A stretch of 64,000 bases of DNA from Salegentibacter salinarum (GTDB taxonomy: Bacteria > Bacteroidota > Bacteroidia > Flavobacteriales > Flavobacteriaceae), in contig NZ_FUZC01000012.1 of assembly GCF_900168115.1 (NCBI RefSeq), positions 62,001 to 126,000 of the forward strand, read 5' to 3'. Position 1 is the stretch's first letter. Each line of letters begins with the position of its first letter. The notes beneath the pieces are model-generated. The model searched no databases. It was not told where the DNA came from and was given only the letters and a program-made list of their open reading frames with translations. Shown here piece after piece: positions 27,469-37,383 of the stretch. The translations under genes and the position numbers were made by a program.

Positions 27469-27645
27469 TTAATTAATAGGAGCTTCTATAACTCCTGAAT
27501 CTGTTTCCATTGTGGTTAACAAGAAAAATGTAACAACAAAGAAGATTAAAAATAGGAGGGAACTAATCCAAAACCTTTTATTCTTTAGCACCAGACCGGT
27601 TACTACCAGGAGAGCTAACAGTATTATTATTAAAATCAGGACCAT
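27469..27645 (-). CDS. 58-residue two-helix membrane protein
   Basis: Starting at ATG 27645 and ending with TAA at 27469-27471, this frame encodes MVLILIIILLALLVVTGLVL, then a basic loop KNKR, a second helix WISSLLFLIFFVVTFFLL and a short acidic tail. It fits exactly between the glycosidase-like gene (24 bases away) and the GH92 gene (19 bases), which suggests a true operon member. It resembles no family I can name. A role in anchoring or in membrane stress is speculation. Confidence 0.65.
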   Translation of the reverse strand: MVLILIIILLALLVVTGLVLKNKRFWISSLLFLIFFVVTFFLLTTMETDSGVIEAPIN

Positions 27646-27669
27646 GAAAATTGTGATTCTTGAGTACAG

Positions 27670-29895
27670 CTACCAGGAAATATTAACTTTCACACCATCT
27701 GGGGCATTCTCAAACTTCAGGTATTGTGTAGAAGAATTTTCATCCCATTCCGATTCTGGTTGATTTATATCTTCGCCTTCGGAATCTACTAATTGAATAT
27801 TTTTAGGTTCTTGGGGAAGCAAAATCCGCATACTATTGACAGTGTTTTTTGGACTTTTGCAGATAAAACTGTACCTATTATCGTTATTTTCTTCTTCATA
27901 AACCCGGGAAGCTGAAGCCAAAACCTGAGGTTTTAATTGCTCTACCACTTTATTTATATTAAACAGCAAGGCTTGCTGTCCCGGTTTAATAGTTTTATTA
28001 TAGATCACAGGTAATTCAGGATCAAATAGATCAATATATGTACCTTCTACTTCAAAATTATCCCTACTAATACTTTCATCCATTACCGCAACAATTTCGT
28101 AATTTCCCCGCTTTAAGTGAAGGTTATTCTTAAGTTCCAGTTTTCCTGCGAAAGCATCCTTTTCATAGGCATGTTTAACTACATCAAGGTAAGTAACATC
28201 AGAATTTGATTCCAATACAAATTCTTTAGGATTTTGTGTAATAAAATGTACCACTCCATCACCAACATTATACATATTTTCCTCCGCGCTTTTTTCTATT
28301 TCCAACTCTTCTAATAAATGCTGAGAGGGTTTTTCGAAACTATAATTACCGGAATTCCACCATTCCCTAACAGTTTGGTAAGGATCATCGTCCCGGCCGG
28401 CATAGACCAGAACCCCTCCGCTTTTTACCCAATTAGAAATTCTTTCATGTACCTCAGGACCTTCGGGTTTCATATTGGAATAACTCATCACGAGCACCTT
28501 TATATTTTCTAAAGTTGCATCAAAAGATAAATTCTCCATATGTACTGTTTCTACTGGAATTCCTCGTTTTAACAAGGGAAGGGTTTGTCCGTAAAAATTG
28601 GAGAATTTAGGATCTTCAAAACCATCGTGGGTGGGAAAACGCTGGAACATTAATGAATTTCCCATTAAAACGCCTATTCCATGGCTACCGCTCACTTGAT
28701 TTTCAGATTCTGGCATATGATTTAAAGCATTTATCATTACCTGCATTTGAGTCGCATATTTTTCGGGTATTAAAACCTCTTCATCACTTCCTTCTACACT
28801 GTAGGGCCTTGTGTATATTCTTTCAGGCCAAGGCATAACTTCATAATTAGCTACCATTGGATATAAAAGTTTAGCGACAAAAGTTGCCTGGTAATTTTTC
28901 TTATAATCATCCCAGCTTTTTTTACGATCTTCAATGGGATCCGTCAAAAAGAACAATTTACGGTTGGTTGGGGCCGTCATAGAAACCATTGAACCATATT
29001 CCAGAAAAGCATTCTCAAAAGTTCGTTCTTTCTCCTCTCCATTAAAATAAGTAGGCTCTCTTGAAGTTCCTGTCCAAACCTGTGCAATATACCCATCGAT
29101 TCCGGGGAGGGCAGCTAAACTTGCTTCAGGACTTACAATTTGCCAGGAAGAATAGTTGACCAGGGAATGGGTAGGCACATATACTTTAATATCCATCCCT
29201 TTTTCTTTTCCATATTTTTTGGCATAAGAAGAAACTTTATCTACAGCTTCATAATATAATTGATATTTAAGCTTGTTGGAAAGCCAGGTATTTTCCGGAG
29301 ATTCGTGTTGAGGTTTCCATTCTTCATCATAATAGTCCTCCCAGGCTTTTTTAAAAGCACTACTGTAGCCTGCACGGGCCCAAAACTCAGGTTCTTCAAG
29401 GTATAGCGAAGATATTCCTGCATCTATAACTCTTTCAATTACCTCCTCTTTCATATATTCAATAAAGGGCTCGGTAGGAACAATATATGGCACATTATGA
29501 CCGTGCCAGATGGTATCACCGTTTTTCTGAACCTGACCTTCACCAAGGTGATTTTCGCCATCCCATTCCCCCAGAAAATATTCCTGGTAAGAACCCCAGG
29601 CAATACCAGTCATAAAATGAGTATTGTAACCTCTCTCCCGCCAGGATTCTACCCTGTCTTCAAAAGTTATTTCCTGCTCCCCGTCTGTGGGATTTCCATG
29701 CACACCATAAACTATGGCCACATCTGCCCGAACATCAATTTCGGGCATCCATTCACTGCTGGTTTGAAAGGCTGTTTTTGCTTTTGAGTTTTCGTATTTT
29801 TTATCTTCTGAAGGTTTTCCCCCTTCTTTTTCGTAGCAACTAAAAAAAGTAACGCAAACTAAGCTTAGCAAAAGATAGATTTTCAGATTATTCAT
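27670..29895 (-). CDS. Large lipoprotein with glycosidase-like architecture, unrecognised family
   Basis: The 741-residue protein has lipobox FFSC (Cys20). An N-terminal segment (about 55-420) looks like a TIM barrel: AIVYGVHG, FMTGIAWGSYQEYF, ISSLYLEEPEFWARAG (Glu167, Glu168, Glu170, candidate catalytic acids), IKVYVPTHS, YIAQVWTGTS. A middle segment (about 440-560; VLMGNSLMFQRF, KVLVMSYSNMKPEGPEVHERISNWVKSGGVLVYAG) resembles the glutaminase-like trimerisation domain of GH42-type enzymes, followed by C-terminal beta-sandwich sequence. I cannot place it in a known GH family. It starts the GH92-B transcription unit, so an accessory glycosidase for mannoprotein glycans is likely. The alternative is a non-catalytic binding protein. 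Confidence 0.65.
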   Translation of the reverse strand: MNNLKIYLLLSLVCVTFFSCYEKEGGKPSEDKKYENSKAKTAFQTSSEWMPEIDVRADVAIVYGVHGNPTDGEQEITFEDRVESWRERGYNTHFMTGIAWGSYQEYFLGEWDGENHLGEGQVQKNGDTIWHGHNVPYIVPTEPFIEYMKEEVIERVIDAGISSLYLEEPEFWARAGYSSAFKKAWEDYYDEEWKPQHESPENTWLSNKLKYQLYYEAVDKVSSYAKKYGKEKGMDIKVYVPTHSLVNYSSWQIVSPEASLAALPGIDGYIAQVWTGTSREPTYFNGEEKERTFENAFLEYGSMVSMTAPTNRKLFFLTDPIEDRKKSWDDYKKNYQATFVAKLLYPMVANYEVMPWPERIYTRPYSVEGSDEEVLIPEKYATQMQVMINALNHMPESENQVSGSHGIGVLMGNSLMFQRFPTHDGFEDPKFSNFYGQTLPLLKRGIPVETVHMENLSFDATLENIKVLVMSYSNMKPEGPEVHERISNWVKSGGVLVYAGRDDDPYQTVREWWNSGNYSFEKPSQHLLEELEIEKSAEENMYNVGDGVVHFITQNPKEFVLESNSDVTYLDVVKHAYEKDAFAGKLELKNNLHLKRGNYEIVAVMDESISRDNFEVEGTYIDLFDPELPVIYNKTIKPGQQALLFNINKVVEQLKPQVLASASRVYEEENNDNRYSFICKSPKNTVNSMRILLPQEPKNIQLVDSEGEDINQPESEWDENSSTQYLKFENAPDGVKVNISW

Positions 29896-30280
29896 ATTAT
29901 TTTTGCTTTATTTATTTAAATTCATTTTACGGGGAAAGACTTAATGTCTTGGAACCAAATTGTGGCATTGATAGGCTAATTAAAACAGTTTGGCTTTACC
30001 AATTTATTAATATGCCTAAAGTTGTTTGAACGTATCTCTTCCTTTAATTTAGCTCATTTTGAGACTGGCATTAAAAAATAAAACATAATTATTAGCCTAC
30101 AAACTACACTGTTATAGTTGTTGAAGTTTCGACGTTTCAAGTAGTATTATTGGAACCGGTTTGGCGGTTTATTCCAAGCGAGAGTGTAGTAATATACTAG
30201 GTATTATCATAGGTTAATTTAAATTCTGAATTCATTCTCTGTAAAATGTACTCATAATTGACTAATTCCATTTAGTGATC
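29896..30280. other. Gene-free promoter region of the glycosidase/GH92-B unit
   Basis: About 385 bases between the start at 29895 and the terminator at 30281. It presumably holds the promoter of the 741-residue lipoprotein gene. An AACCGGTT palindrome at about 30153-30160 within ttggaaccggtttgg is the only regulatory-looking sequence I see. No copy of the CTAAAACGATTTAG operator is present here. Confidence 0.45.
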
Positions 30281-30324
30281 GAAAAATAAAAAACAACTAT
30301 TCCGGGTGTATAGACCACCCGAAA
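30281..30324 (-). terminator. Intrinsic terminator after the inactive peptidase gene
   Basis: The arms ttccgggtg (30300-30308) and cacccgaaa (30316-30324) pair with one wobble, and on the minus strand a T-rich tract follows (A-run 30283-30293 region). It separates susC-susD-binding protein from the next transcription unit. Confidence 0.75.
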
Positions 30325-30348
30325 TAGATGCATTAAATAAGCTTTATT

Positions 30349-32163
30349 TTATTCTATACCCAGAATGCGCCATTCACTTAGTTGCATGGCACCACCACTA
30401 CTAATTGCAGTCACATGGAAGCGATAGTATTTATAGGCAGTTTCATTATCTACCAAAAATTCTTTAGTCTGGTTTCGCTCACTAAATGTCTGCTCCTCCC
30501 GAGTATCTAGAACAACCCATGATTCTCCATTGTTAGATCCAAGAATCTCCCAATTTTTGGGATCTCTTTCTGGAGAATCATTCCCAGAAGTTAGGGTATA
30601 TTTAGTAATTATTTTAGCCTCCGGTAATTCCTGTTGTGCATAAAACTCGGAAGTATACCCACCTAAAAAGAATTTGGTGTTCACATCATTATCTATCAGT
30701 TTTAATGAGCCTTCAGGACCGTCAGGGCCTGAGCCATTTTCCTGATTTACCGAAAGTATTGCATTTTCAGTAAAATCTTTAGGACCAAAGTCTAATAGCT
30801 GTAAATTAAGCAGTCTCCATTCACTTACCTGAATCAAGCTACTGCCATTATTGTCAAGAACATTTATTCTGTAATACAGGTAAGCATTGGAATTGTCAAA
30901 ATTATATTCACGTGTTTGGTTACGCTCTGTCCAAGATTGATCCGTTCGAGTATCAATTACTTCCCAGGTAATTCCGTCATTAGACCCAAGCAGTTCCCAG
31001 CTTTTCATATCCCTGTCCGGAGCATCGTTTCCAGAAGTAATTGTATATTTATTAGCTACTTTAGCGTCAGTAAAATTCTGTTGCATCCAGAAATCCTGAG
31101 GAAATCCTCCTGTTAAGAATTTACTATTCACATCGTTATCAATAAGTTTTAAAGATCCTTCGTTGGCTTCTGCTCCTCCATCATTATCCTTACTTACACT
31201 TACTGTAGCTTCTGAGGTTAAATCTATAAGCTCTGAAGCTGGTTCAAAAGGATAATTCAAATTAGGAAATTCTGCCCTTGCTTGTAGCAGTTCATCATTA
31301 TATCCATCGTTCCATTCAAAGGCAGCTTCTGCCATAGGTAAGAGATCCTCTCCTGTAGCAGCACTCCAAAAATGAATAAATTCACCCATATTCATATCCT
31401 TGGAGTATTCGCTTCCATCTATAGGATAGTTTTGAGAAAGTACTTCAAAAAAGTTACTTACAGTATTAGCTCCATTATAAGTCTCATAAATAGGAAGAAA
31501 CCAGTCCTTAAACCACTGGGTACCAGGATTAGGAAAATCATCAACATCATTCAAATATTCCTGTTTTACTCTACTAGCCTCGTTATCCATGCCTAATTTT
31601 CTATACAGGTCAAATATAAATATTTGGGAAAACTTATCCTTCCAAACAGCCTTGGCAGGAGATTTAAAAACACCATTAGCCGACATCTGAACAACATCTG
31701 CCATTAAGCGCAGAGGCTCATCTAATACCGCTCCAGTTGAATCTGCAGGAACTGTAAAATCAATAAGGCTATGGGAATCTTGCTGATCAAAAACAGTGGT
31801 ATAAATACCTTCACTTGACTCTCCATGTCCCACAACATAAAGTGCGCTTTCATTTCCAAAATCGCCATAAATATCAGTAACTTCATTCCAAGCGGAACTA
31901 AAGAAATTAAATGGCCAGGTAATGGAACGATCTACAACAGTGTCATAATATACCCCTACATAATCATCAAAATACTGTCTCCTAACCGCGTGATCATGGC
32001 TCTGATAATTTTCTACAAAGCCACGAGGAGGTGCTCCTGGTGGATCATTATTAACCTCAGCATCAGGCAAGCCTTCAATCGCCGAAGTAGATTCTGGTGT
32101 ACAAGAATAGATCAATCCTGACATAATTGTAATCACCAATATTTTAAAAGTATGTTTTTTCAT
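30349..32163 (-). CDS. Inactive metallopeptidase-like protein with two F5/8C-type domains
   Basis: The 604-residue protein has lipobox IYSC (Cys21). Residues about 50-300 are homologous to the HEIGH peptidase at 23424-24356 (shared YDDYVGVYYD, ITWP, YGDFG, GTQWFKDWFLPIYE, MNMGEFIHFWSAA), but the metal site reads RLMADVVQMSANGV, with no HExxH. Two tandem repeats follow (about 310-455 and 460-604) with LIDNDVNSKF, YTITSGNDAPDRD, SWELLGSNDGITW, VSEWRLL, the pattern of F5/8 type C (discoidin, CBM32-like) domains. The gene is 157 bases after susD. It is best read as a surface glycan-binding protein built on a dead peptidase. Confidence 0.85.
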   Translation of the reverse strand: MKKHTFKILVITIMSGLIYSCTPESTSAIEGLPDAEVNNDPPGAPPRGFVENYQSHDHAVRRQYFDDYVGVYYDTVVDRSITWPFNFFSSAWNEVTDIYGDFGNESALYVVGHGESSEGIYTTVFDQQDSHSLIDFTVPADSTGAVLDEPLRLMADVVQMSANGVFKSPAKAVWKDKFSQIFIFDLYRKLGMDNEASRVKQEYLNDVDDFPNPGTQWFKDWFLPIYETYNGANTVSNFFEVLSQNYPIDGSEYSKDMNMGEFIHFWSAATGEDLLPMAEAAFEWNDGYNDELLQARAEFPNLNYPFEPASELIDLTSEATVSVSKDNDGGAEANEGSLKLIDNDVNSKFLTGGFPQDFWMQQNFTDAKVANKYTITSGNDAPDRDMKSWELLGSNDGITWEVIDTRTDQSWTERNQTREYNFDNSNAYLYYRINVLDNNGSSLIQVSEWRLLNLQLLDFGPKDFTENAILSVNQENGSGPDGPEGSLKLIDNDVNTKFFLGGYTSEFYAQQELPEAKIITKYTLTSGNDSPERDPKNWEILGSNNGESWVVLDTREEQTFSERNQTKEFLVDNETAYKYYRFHVTAISSGGAMQLSEWRILGIE

Positions 32164-32320
32164 AATCTTGATGTGTTTAAAAATGATTAACCAACCAATG
32201 GCTTTTTTTAAAAATTAAAATAGTTAAGAAGTTTCTGGCTTATAAAGTTTCACTCCAAGGTGATGATTAAAGCACTTGCTTTTACAAAAGAGTATTAATC
32301 AAACCTAATTCTATGCTAAA

Positions 32321-34114
32321 CTACCACCCTGGATTTTGAATCAGTTTTGGATTTGCATTTATCTCGTCTTGGGGAATTGGCCATAGATAATCTTGTGGAC
32401 GAAAAACCCTTTTTTCAAAAACAACCGTATTATAAAATTCTTGCTCATCTCTGGCATTAACGTCTTTTCCGTGCATATCTCCACCAAAGGCGTCCTCAGC
32501 AATTTTCCAACGGCGTGCATCAAAATAACGAACATTCTCAACAAAAAGTTCAATACGTCTTTCTTTATGAATTGCTTCTCTTACAGCATCTTGTCCTGAG
32601 GGCGCGGGAAGGTCAACATCTCCATATTCAGGTATTCCAGCTCGCTCACGAATAAGATTAACATACTTCAGAATATCTGGATTTCCAGGATCGTATTCGT
32701 TTAAAGCCTCAGCATAATCTAAATAAATTTCTGCCAGACGCATATATGGAAGACTCCTAGCGCCATAATCTTCGGCAGCTTTTTTACGAACAATATACCC
32801 TGTTGGTGGGTAATCATTAGTTCCAGCTTGAATGCCTGAATTCCCACTATACCAGGTTGTTGTAACAATGTCACCAAAATTTCGATTTAACCAAAGTCGA
32901 TTATTGTAGGTTACACCTGCATAAAAGCGGGGCTCCCTATTGGTCCAAGGATTAAAGGTTGTTCTTGGTGCGAAATCGTCAGGCGCTTGAAAATCAGAAA
33001 ATCCGCTATCTCGGTAACCTGATTGAGGATCGTCTATAGATCTACCACTATTGGTAAAAAATGCGTCTACCATTTCTTGAGTAACACTAAGTCCTCCAGC
33101 ACCAGTGGGTGAATTACCAGCCACTCCAATATGTAAAGGTGTTACATCATATTGATATGAATTATTCCCTCTAGGTATTGCATAAATAATTTCAACATTA
33201 AAATCTTCTAATGTGCTATTTTTAACTGAGAGGAATGGATTTAAACTTCCATCATTATTAAATTCCTTATAAAGCTCAAACGAACTAGGTACAAATTTAT
33301 CGATAAATGCTTTTGCAGCATCAGCTGCCTTTTTCCATTTTTGTTGATCATAGCTTTGAGGTACTAAGTTATTCCCCTCTGAATCTATTAAATCTGAATA
33401 ATCAGAATTACCATTATAAAGTGGACTTGCAGCAAAAAGCAATGTTTTTTCTTTAATAGCCATCGCAAAAGGTGTACTCATACGCCCCGCATTTTGGCCA
33501 TCAAAATTCACTCCATCTAGAGCTTCAGCTCCTTTATCTAACTCTGATACTATATAGTTAGTTACAGCATCTATACTATTTCTTTCTAAGCCCAACTCAT
33601 CTAAATTGGCATTAGTTGGAACAACTGTTTCCGGCATTAGAAGAATAGGTCCCCAGCTACGCATTAAATTGTAATAATAAAACGCTCGTAAAATACGTGC
33701 TTCAGCTGCGTATTGTTCTTTTATATCTGCAGAGCAGTTTTGACATTGATCAATACTGTTAATCAAGGTAGTAGATGCTCGTATCCCTCTATAAAAATTT
33801 GACCATAGATTACTCACATTTTGAGTAGTTGCATTCCAATCGGCAATGTTTAAATTATTACCCATATGGAAACCCCATACGTATTCAGCTTCATCTGAAG
33901 CTCCAGTCCATGGACCTGAATTCGCACTAGTAGTATACCGTTGACTAAACTCATTCGGAAATCGTGAATAAATATTAGCCAAATACCCCCTCACAGTATT
34001 TTGTTTAGAAAAAGTCTCATCGAAAGTTAAACGATCATCGGGAACCTGATCCAGATAATCATCGCTGCAGGAGAGCATCATTAAGCCACAACATAAAATT
34101 ATTATTTTTTTCAT
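32321..34114 (-). CDS. susD: SusD/RagB family nutrient-binding lipoprotein (block B)
   Basis: The 597-residue protein has lipobox MLSC (Cys16), followed by SDDYLDQVPDDRLTFDETF. SusD motifs are ILRAFYYYNLMRSWGPILLMPE, YMRLAEIYLDYAEALNEYD and ERRIELFVENVRYFDARRW; the end is KLIQNPGW. It is longer than the block A copy (522) with extra loops in the middle. The gene is 41 bases after susC of the same pair. It should present a second class of glycan, perhaps the more complex mannoprotein chains handled by the GH92 and peptidase genes below. Confidence 0.95.
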   Translation of the reverse strand: MKKIIILCCGLMMLSCSDDYLDQVPDDRLTFDETFSKQNTVRGYLANIYSRFPNEFSQRYTTSANSGPWTGASDEAEYVWGFHMGNNLNIADWNATTQNVSNLWSNFYRGIRASTTLINSIDQCQNCSADIKEQYAAEARILRAFYYYNLMRSWGPILLMPETVVPTNANLDELGLERNSIDAVTNYIVSELDKGAEALDGVNFDGQNAGRMSTPFAMAIKEKTLLFAASPLYNGNSDYSDLIDSEGNNLVPQSYDQQKWKKAADAAKAFIDKFVPSSFELYKEFNNDGSLNPFLSVKNSTLEDFNVEIIYAIPRGNNSYQYDVTPLHIGVAGNSPTGAGGLSVTQEMVDAFFTNSGRSIDDPQSGYRDSGFSDFQAPDDFAPRTTFNPWTNREPRFYAGVTYNNRLWLNRNFGDIVTTTWYSGNSGIQAGTNDYPPTGYIVRKKAAEDYGARSLPYMRLAEIYLDYAEALNEYDPGNPDILKYVNLIRERAGIPEYGDVDLPAPSGQDAVREAIHKERRIELFVENVRYFDARRWKIAEDAFGGDMHGKDVNARDEQEFYNTVVFEKRVFRPQDYLWPIPQDEINANPKLIQNPGW

Positions 34115-34155
34115 CCTATTATATTTATAAATTAAAAAATTAGTCTACCAAAAGT

Positions 34156-37100
34156 TTAAAATTGTATGGTTCCGCCTAAAGCAATTACAGATATATTGGG
34201 ATAACGACTACCGTTACTTGTATTCAACTCAGGATCCCAAAGATCAAAATCCGTTATCGTAAATACATTTGTAGCTCGGAGGTAAACCCTAAAGTTATTA
34301 ACACCCACATATTTGGTCAGCGTTTCAGGAAGATTATAGCCCAATTCTGCAGATTTTAATCTGAAAAATGCAATGTCTCGCAACCAATAAGTACTCAACT
34401 GCGTATTGTTACCCTGCCCAATTGCTGATTGTCCATAAGATAATCTGGGAGTGGTCGCATTGGGATCATTATTTTCGGGTGTCCATCGGTCATTTACTAT
34501 AGCATATGTACTACCTTCCCCACCATCACCGGTAAATGGCTGTACTCCATAACCTCCTATATAACGATCTGCAAACTCTTGCCCCTGAAAAAACATACTG
34601 AGATCAAAACCTTTAAATTGACCTGTAATTCCAGCACCGTAGGTTAAAGCAGGAACATCTCCATCACCGATAACCTTACGATCGAAGGCATCTATTTGAC
34701 CATCTTCATTAAGATCTACGTATTTAATATCACCAGGTTGTATTTGACCGTATTGCGTAGGAAAACCATCTTCGGTTGTAATAAAACCGTCTCCATTTAT
34801 ATCGTCTTCAAGAGTAAAAAGTCCATCAGCAACCAAGCCTCTGTTAGCGAGCAAACCATAACCTTTATCATTTAACCAAGGATGAGGTTGCCTAGGTTGA
34901 CCGCTCTGTATAATTTCATTTCTATTATAAGAAAATGTACCTCTAAAACCTAAGCGAAATTCTTGACCTATTGTAGTATTATAGTTAATTGTACCATCAA
35001 AACCTTTATTATTCACAACCCCAATATTTGCTGAAGGGTCAGAATTTAATCCTATATAGTTAGGAATATCTCTACGGTTTAAGAATGCACCTGTGGTATG
35101 TTCTTTAAAAAAGTCAACAATCACTCTAAGATCGTTATTGAAAGCATTAAATTCAATTCCTAAATCCTGTTTACGAGAAGTAGCCCAGGTAACGTCAGCA
35201 CCATAGAAAGTTTCTTGAATTCCTCCAATACCTCCAGGATTTTCACCATAAGAATAACCAGGTTGACCCTCTTCTACCCTACTTAAAAAAGCAAAACGAC
35301 CAGCTCCAGAATCAGAACCTACTTCACCATCAGAATACCGTATCTTAAAATAATTAATAGTATTTGAGATTGGCTCAAAGAATTTTTCATTAGAGAGTAC
35401 CCAACCAACAGCAAAAGACGGAAAGAAACCATATCGATTTTCTGGAGCAAATTTCTCAGAACCGTTATAACCGGCATTCACTTCCATAAAGTAACGTTCG
35501 TCATAAGAATAAGTAGCTCGGCCGGCCAAACCTTGATTTCTATACGGAATAGCATCGGTAAAATTACCAGCGAAATTATCTGAGAAATCTGATCGATTTG
35601 CCAAAAGCAAGCCACTCACATTGTGTTTTCCAAATTCACGATCGTAATTAAGAGAAGCTTGAAGATAAGTTCTCTTATTACCACCATTTGATCTATCATA
35701 TCCCAAAAAGTTTTGACCGGTAAAAGTTTCGTTCAACAGCAATGAGCCATCTTCGTTATAAGGGAAATTAGAATCTACAAAAAACGTGCTTTCTCGTTTG
35801 CCTCGGTTTATATCTTGTTCGTTATAGGTATCAAACCCAAACAAACCATGAAAAGACAAGCCCTTAACAATAGAACCCAATTCTTGGGTAATATCAAGGT
35901 TTGTATTAAGTTTATTACGGGTTAAAGATCGATAACCTCTTAAAGCAACCTCAGCATAAGGGTTACGCAAACCTCCGTTAACACTTCTACCAGGAACATA
36001 GCCTCCCGGATAAATTTTAGGATATACTACAGGGTTTGCCTCTAAAGCCGTTCCAAATATCGCATCTACACCACTAGAAGGATAATCTCCTTCAGAAAGG
36101 TATCCCTGGATCCCAACATTGACCTGTGTAGTCTTAGTAATATCCAGAGTCAAGTTTGAGGTGAAATTATAACGTTTAAAGCGAGTATCTGAATCGTAGT
36201 TTTCAAGTCCATCGGTTACAAAAAGACCGGTTTCATCATAATACCCCATTGATACATAATATCGAGCTCTTTCAGCCCCACCACTAACATTGAGTAAGGC
36301 TTTTCTATTTCGCCCAAAATCTCTAAATACTTCGTCCAGCCAATTTACATTAGGATATAACAAAGGGTCTTCGCCACTGGCCGTTCTGTCGATATAGTCT
36401 TGCGAATAGAGGGGAACCTGACCTCTGGTGGTTCTGGCTTCATTAGCTAAATTCATATACTCAATACCGCTAGTGAGCTCAGGCACTTGTGTGAAATAAG
36501 TAATACCCTCAAAATAATCAAGACTTATTTCTGGCTTTCCTATTTCACCTCTTTTCGTTTGAATAAGGATAACTCCATTCGCCCCACGAACACCGTAGAC
36601 CGCTGTCGCCGAAGCATCTTTTAGTACGGTAAAGGAGTCAATATCTCGAGGATCGATATTATCTAAGGAACGTTCTATACCATCTACGAGAACAAGTGGT
36701 CCTGAACCTCCAAAAGTAGAAATACCACGTATCCAAAGATCTGCCCCATCAAAACCAGGCAGTCCTGATCGTTGCACCCCTGTAAGACCAGCAACACGTC
36801 CTGCCAACTGAGTTCCTAAATTAGCGACAGGCAATTCGAGCTCCTCGGCCTTCACCGTAGATTGCGCCCCCACTACACTTATTTTCTTTTGCTTTCCATA
36901 TCCAACTAGTACCACCTGATCTAAAGCTTGAGGATCATTTTCAAGCGCTACATTTATAGTAGTCTCCCCCTCCACAGCTCTTTCCAATGTCTGCATTCCC
37001 ACATAAGAAAATATTAAAACAGCATTTTGAGGTGCAACATCAATTGAGTAATTCCCATCAAAATCAGTCATCACCCCGTTAGTAGTACTTTTTTCAAGCA

Positions 37101-37311
37101 CATTTACTCCCGGTAGAGGCAGCCCCATATTATCTGTTACCGAACCGGTAACCGTAATTGTATTGTCTTCCTGTTGCTGAAAAGCCAGAGCATCCAAATC
37201 ACTACCAATGTAGAAAATTAAAGTAAAGACAAGAAGTTGAGTAAACTTTTTTGTTGTGACTCCAGTCTTACATTTAATTAATGTAAGATCCCATATCATT
37301 TGTATTTTCAT
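34156..37311 (-). CDS. susC: SusC/RagA family TonB-dependent transporter (block B)
   Basis: The 1051-residue protein starts at ATG 37311 with a long, weakly typical leader (MKIQMIWDLTLIKCKTGVTT) before the hydrophobic segment LLVFTLIFYIGS; a start at Met5 is possible. It has a carboxypeptidase-regulatory-like domain (about 50-125; TNGVMTDFDGNYSIDV), a plug beginning LDQVVLVGYGKQKK (about 130) with SFTVLKDASATAVYGVRGANGVILIQTK, and a barrel ending ALGGTIQF. It is only distantly similar to the block A copy, so the two pairs are not a recent duplication. Its promoter region holds the LacI-type operator at 37364-37383, 53 bases upstream. Confidence 0.94.
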   Translation of the reverse strand: MKIQMIWDLTLIKCKTGVTTKKFTQLLVFTLIFYIGSDLDALAFQQQEDNTITVTGSVTDNMGLPLPGVNVLEKSTTNGVMTDFDGNYSIDVAPQNAVLIFSYVGMQTLERAVEGETTINVALENDPQALDQVVLVGYGKQKKISVVGAQSTVKAEELELPVANLGTQLAGRVAGLTGVQRSGLPGFDGADLWIRGISTFGGSGPLVLVDGIERSLDNIDPRDIDSFTVLKDASATAVYGVRGANGVILIQTKRGEIGKPEISLDYFEGITYFTQVPELTSGIEYMNLANEARTTRGQVPLYSQDYIDRTASGEDPLLYPNVNWLDEVFRDFGRNRKALLNVSGGAERARYYVSMGYYDETGLFVTDGLENYDSDTRFKRYNFTSNLTLDITKTTQVNVGIQGYLSEGDYPSSGVDAIFGTALEANPVVYPKIYPGGYVPGRSVNGGLRNPYAEVALRGYRSLTRNKLNTNLDITQELGSIVKGLSFHGLFGFDTYNEQDINRGKRESTFFVDSNFPYNEDGSLLLNETFTGQNFLGYDRSNGGNKRTYLQASLNYDREFGKHNVSGLLLANRSDFSDNFAGNFTDAIPYRNQGLAGRATYSYDERYFMEVNAGYNGSEKFAPENRYGFFPSFAVGWVLSNEKFFEPISNTINYFKIRYSDGEVGSDSGAGRFAFLSRVEEGQPGYSYGENPGGIGGIQETFYGADVTWATSRKQDLGIEFNAFNNDLRVIVDFFKEHTTGAFLNRRDIPNYIGLNSDPSANIGVVNNKGFDGTINYNTTIGQEFRLGFRGTFSYNRNEIIQSGQPRQPHPWLNDKGYGLLANRGLVADGLFTLEDDINGDGFITTEDGFPTQYGQIQPGDIKYVDLNEDGQIDAFDRKVIGDGDVPALTYGAGITGQFKGFDLSMFFQGQEFADRYIGGYGVQPFTGDGGEGSTYAIVNDRWTPENNDPNATTPRLSYGQSAIGQGNNTQLSTYWLRDIAFFRLKSAELGYNLPETLTKYVGVNNFRVYLRATNVFTITDFDLWDPELNTSNGSRYPNISVIALGGTIQF

Positions 37312-37363
37312 TCCATGTTAATTTTTTAGGTTAGTATTAACAGTAATTATTATTTCGACAAAT

Positions 37364-37383
37364 TACTAAAACGATTTAGTTTA
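37364..37383. promoter_or_regulatory. LacI-type operator, copy 2
   Basis: tactaaaacgatttagttta is identical to 24998-25017 and lies 53 bases upstream of the block B susC start. The match over 20 bases at two distant promoters points to one regulator encoded elsewhere. Confidence 0.75.

Noticed and set aside
27512-27763. Plus-strand frame antisense to the block B operon
   Set aside because: The opposite strand carries the 58-residue membrane-protein frame and the end of the glycosidase-like gene, both better supported.
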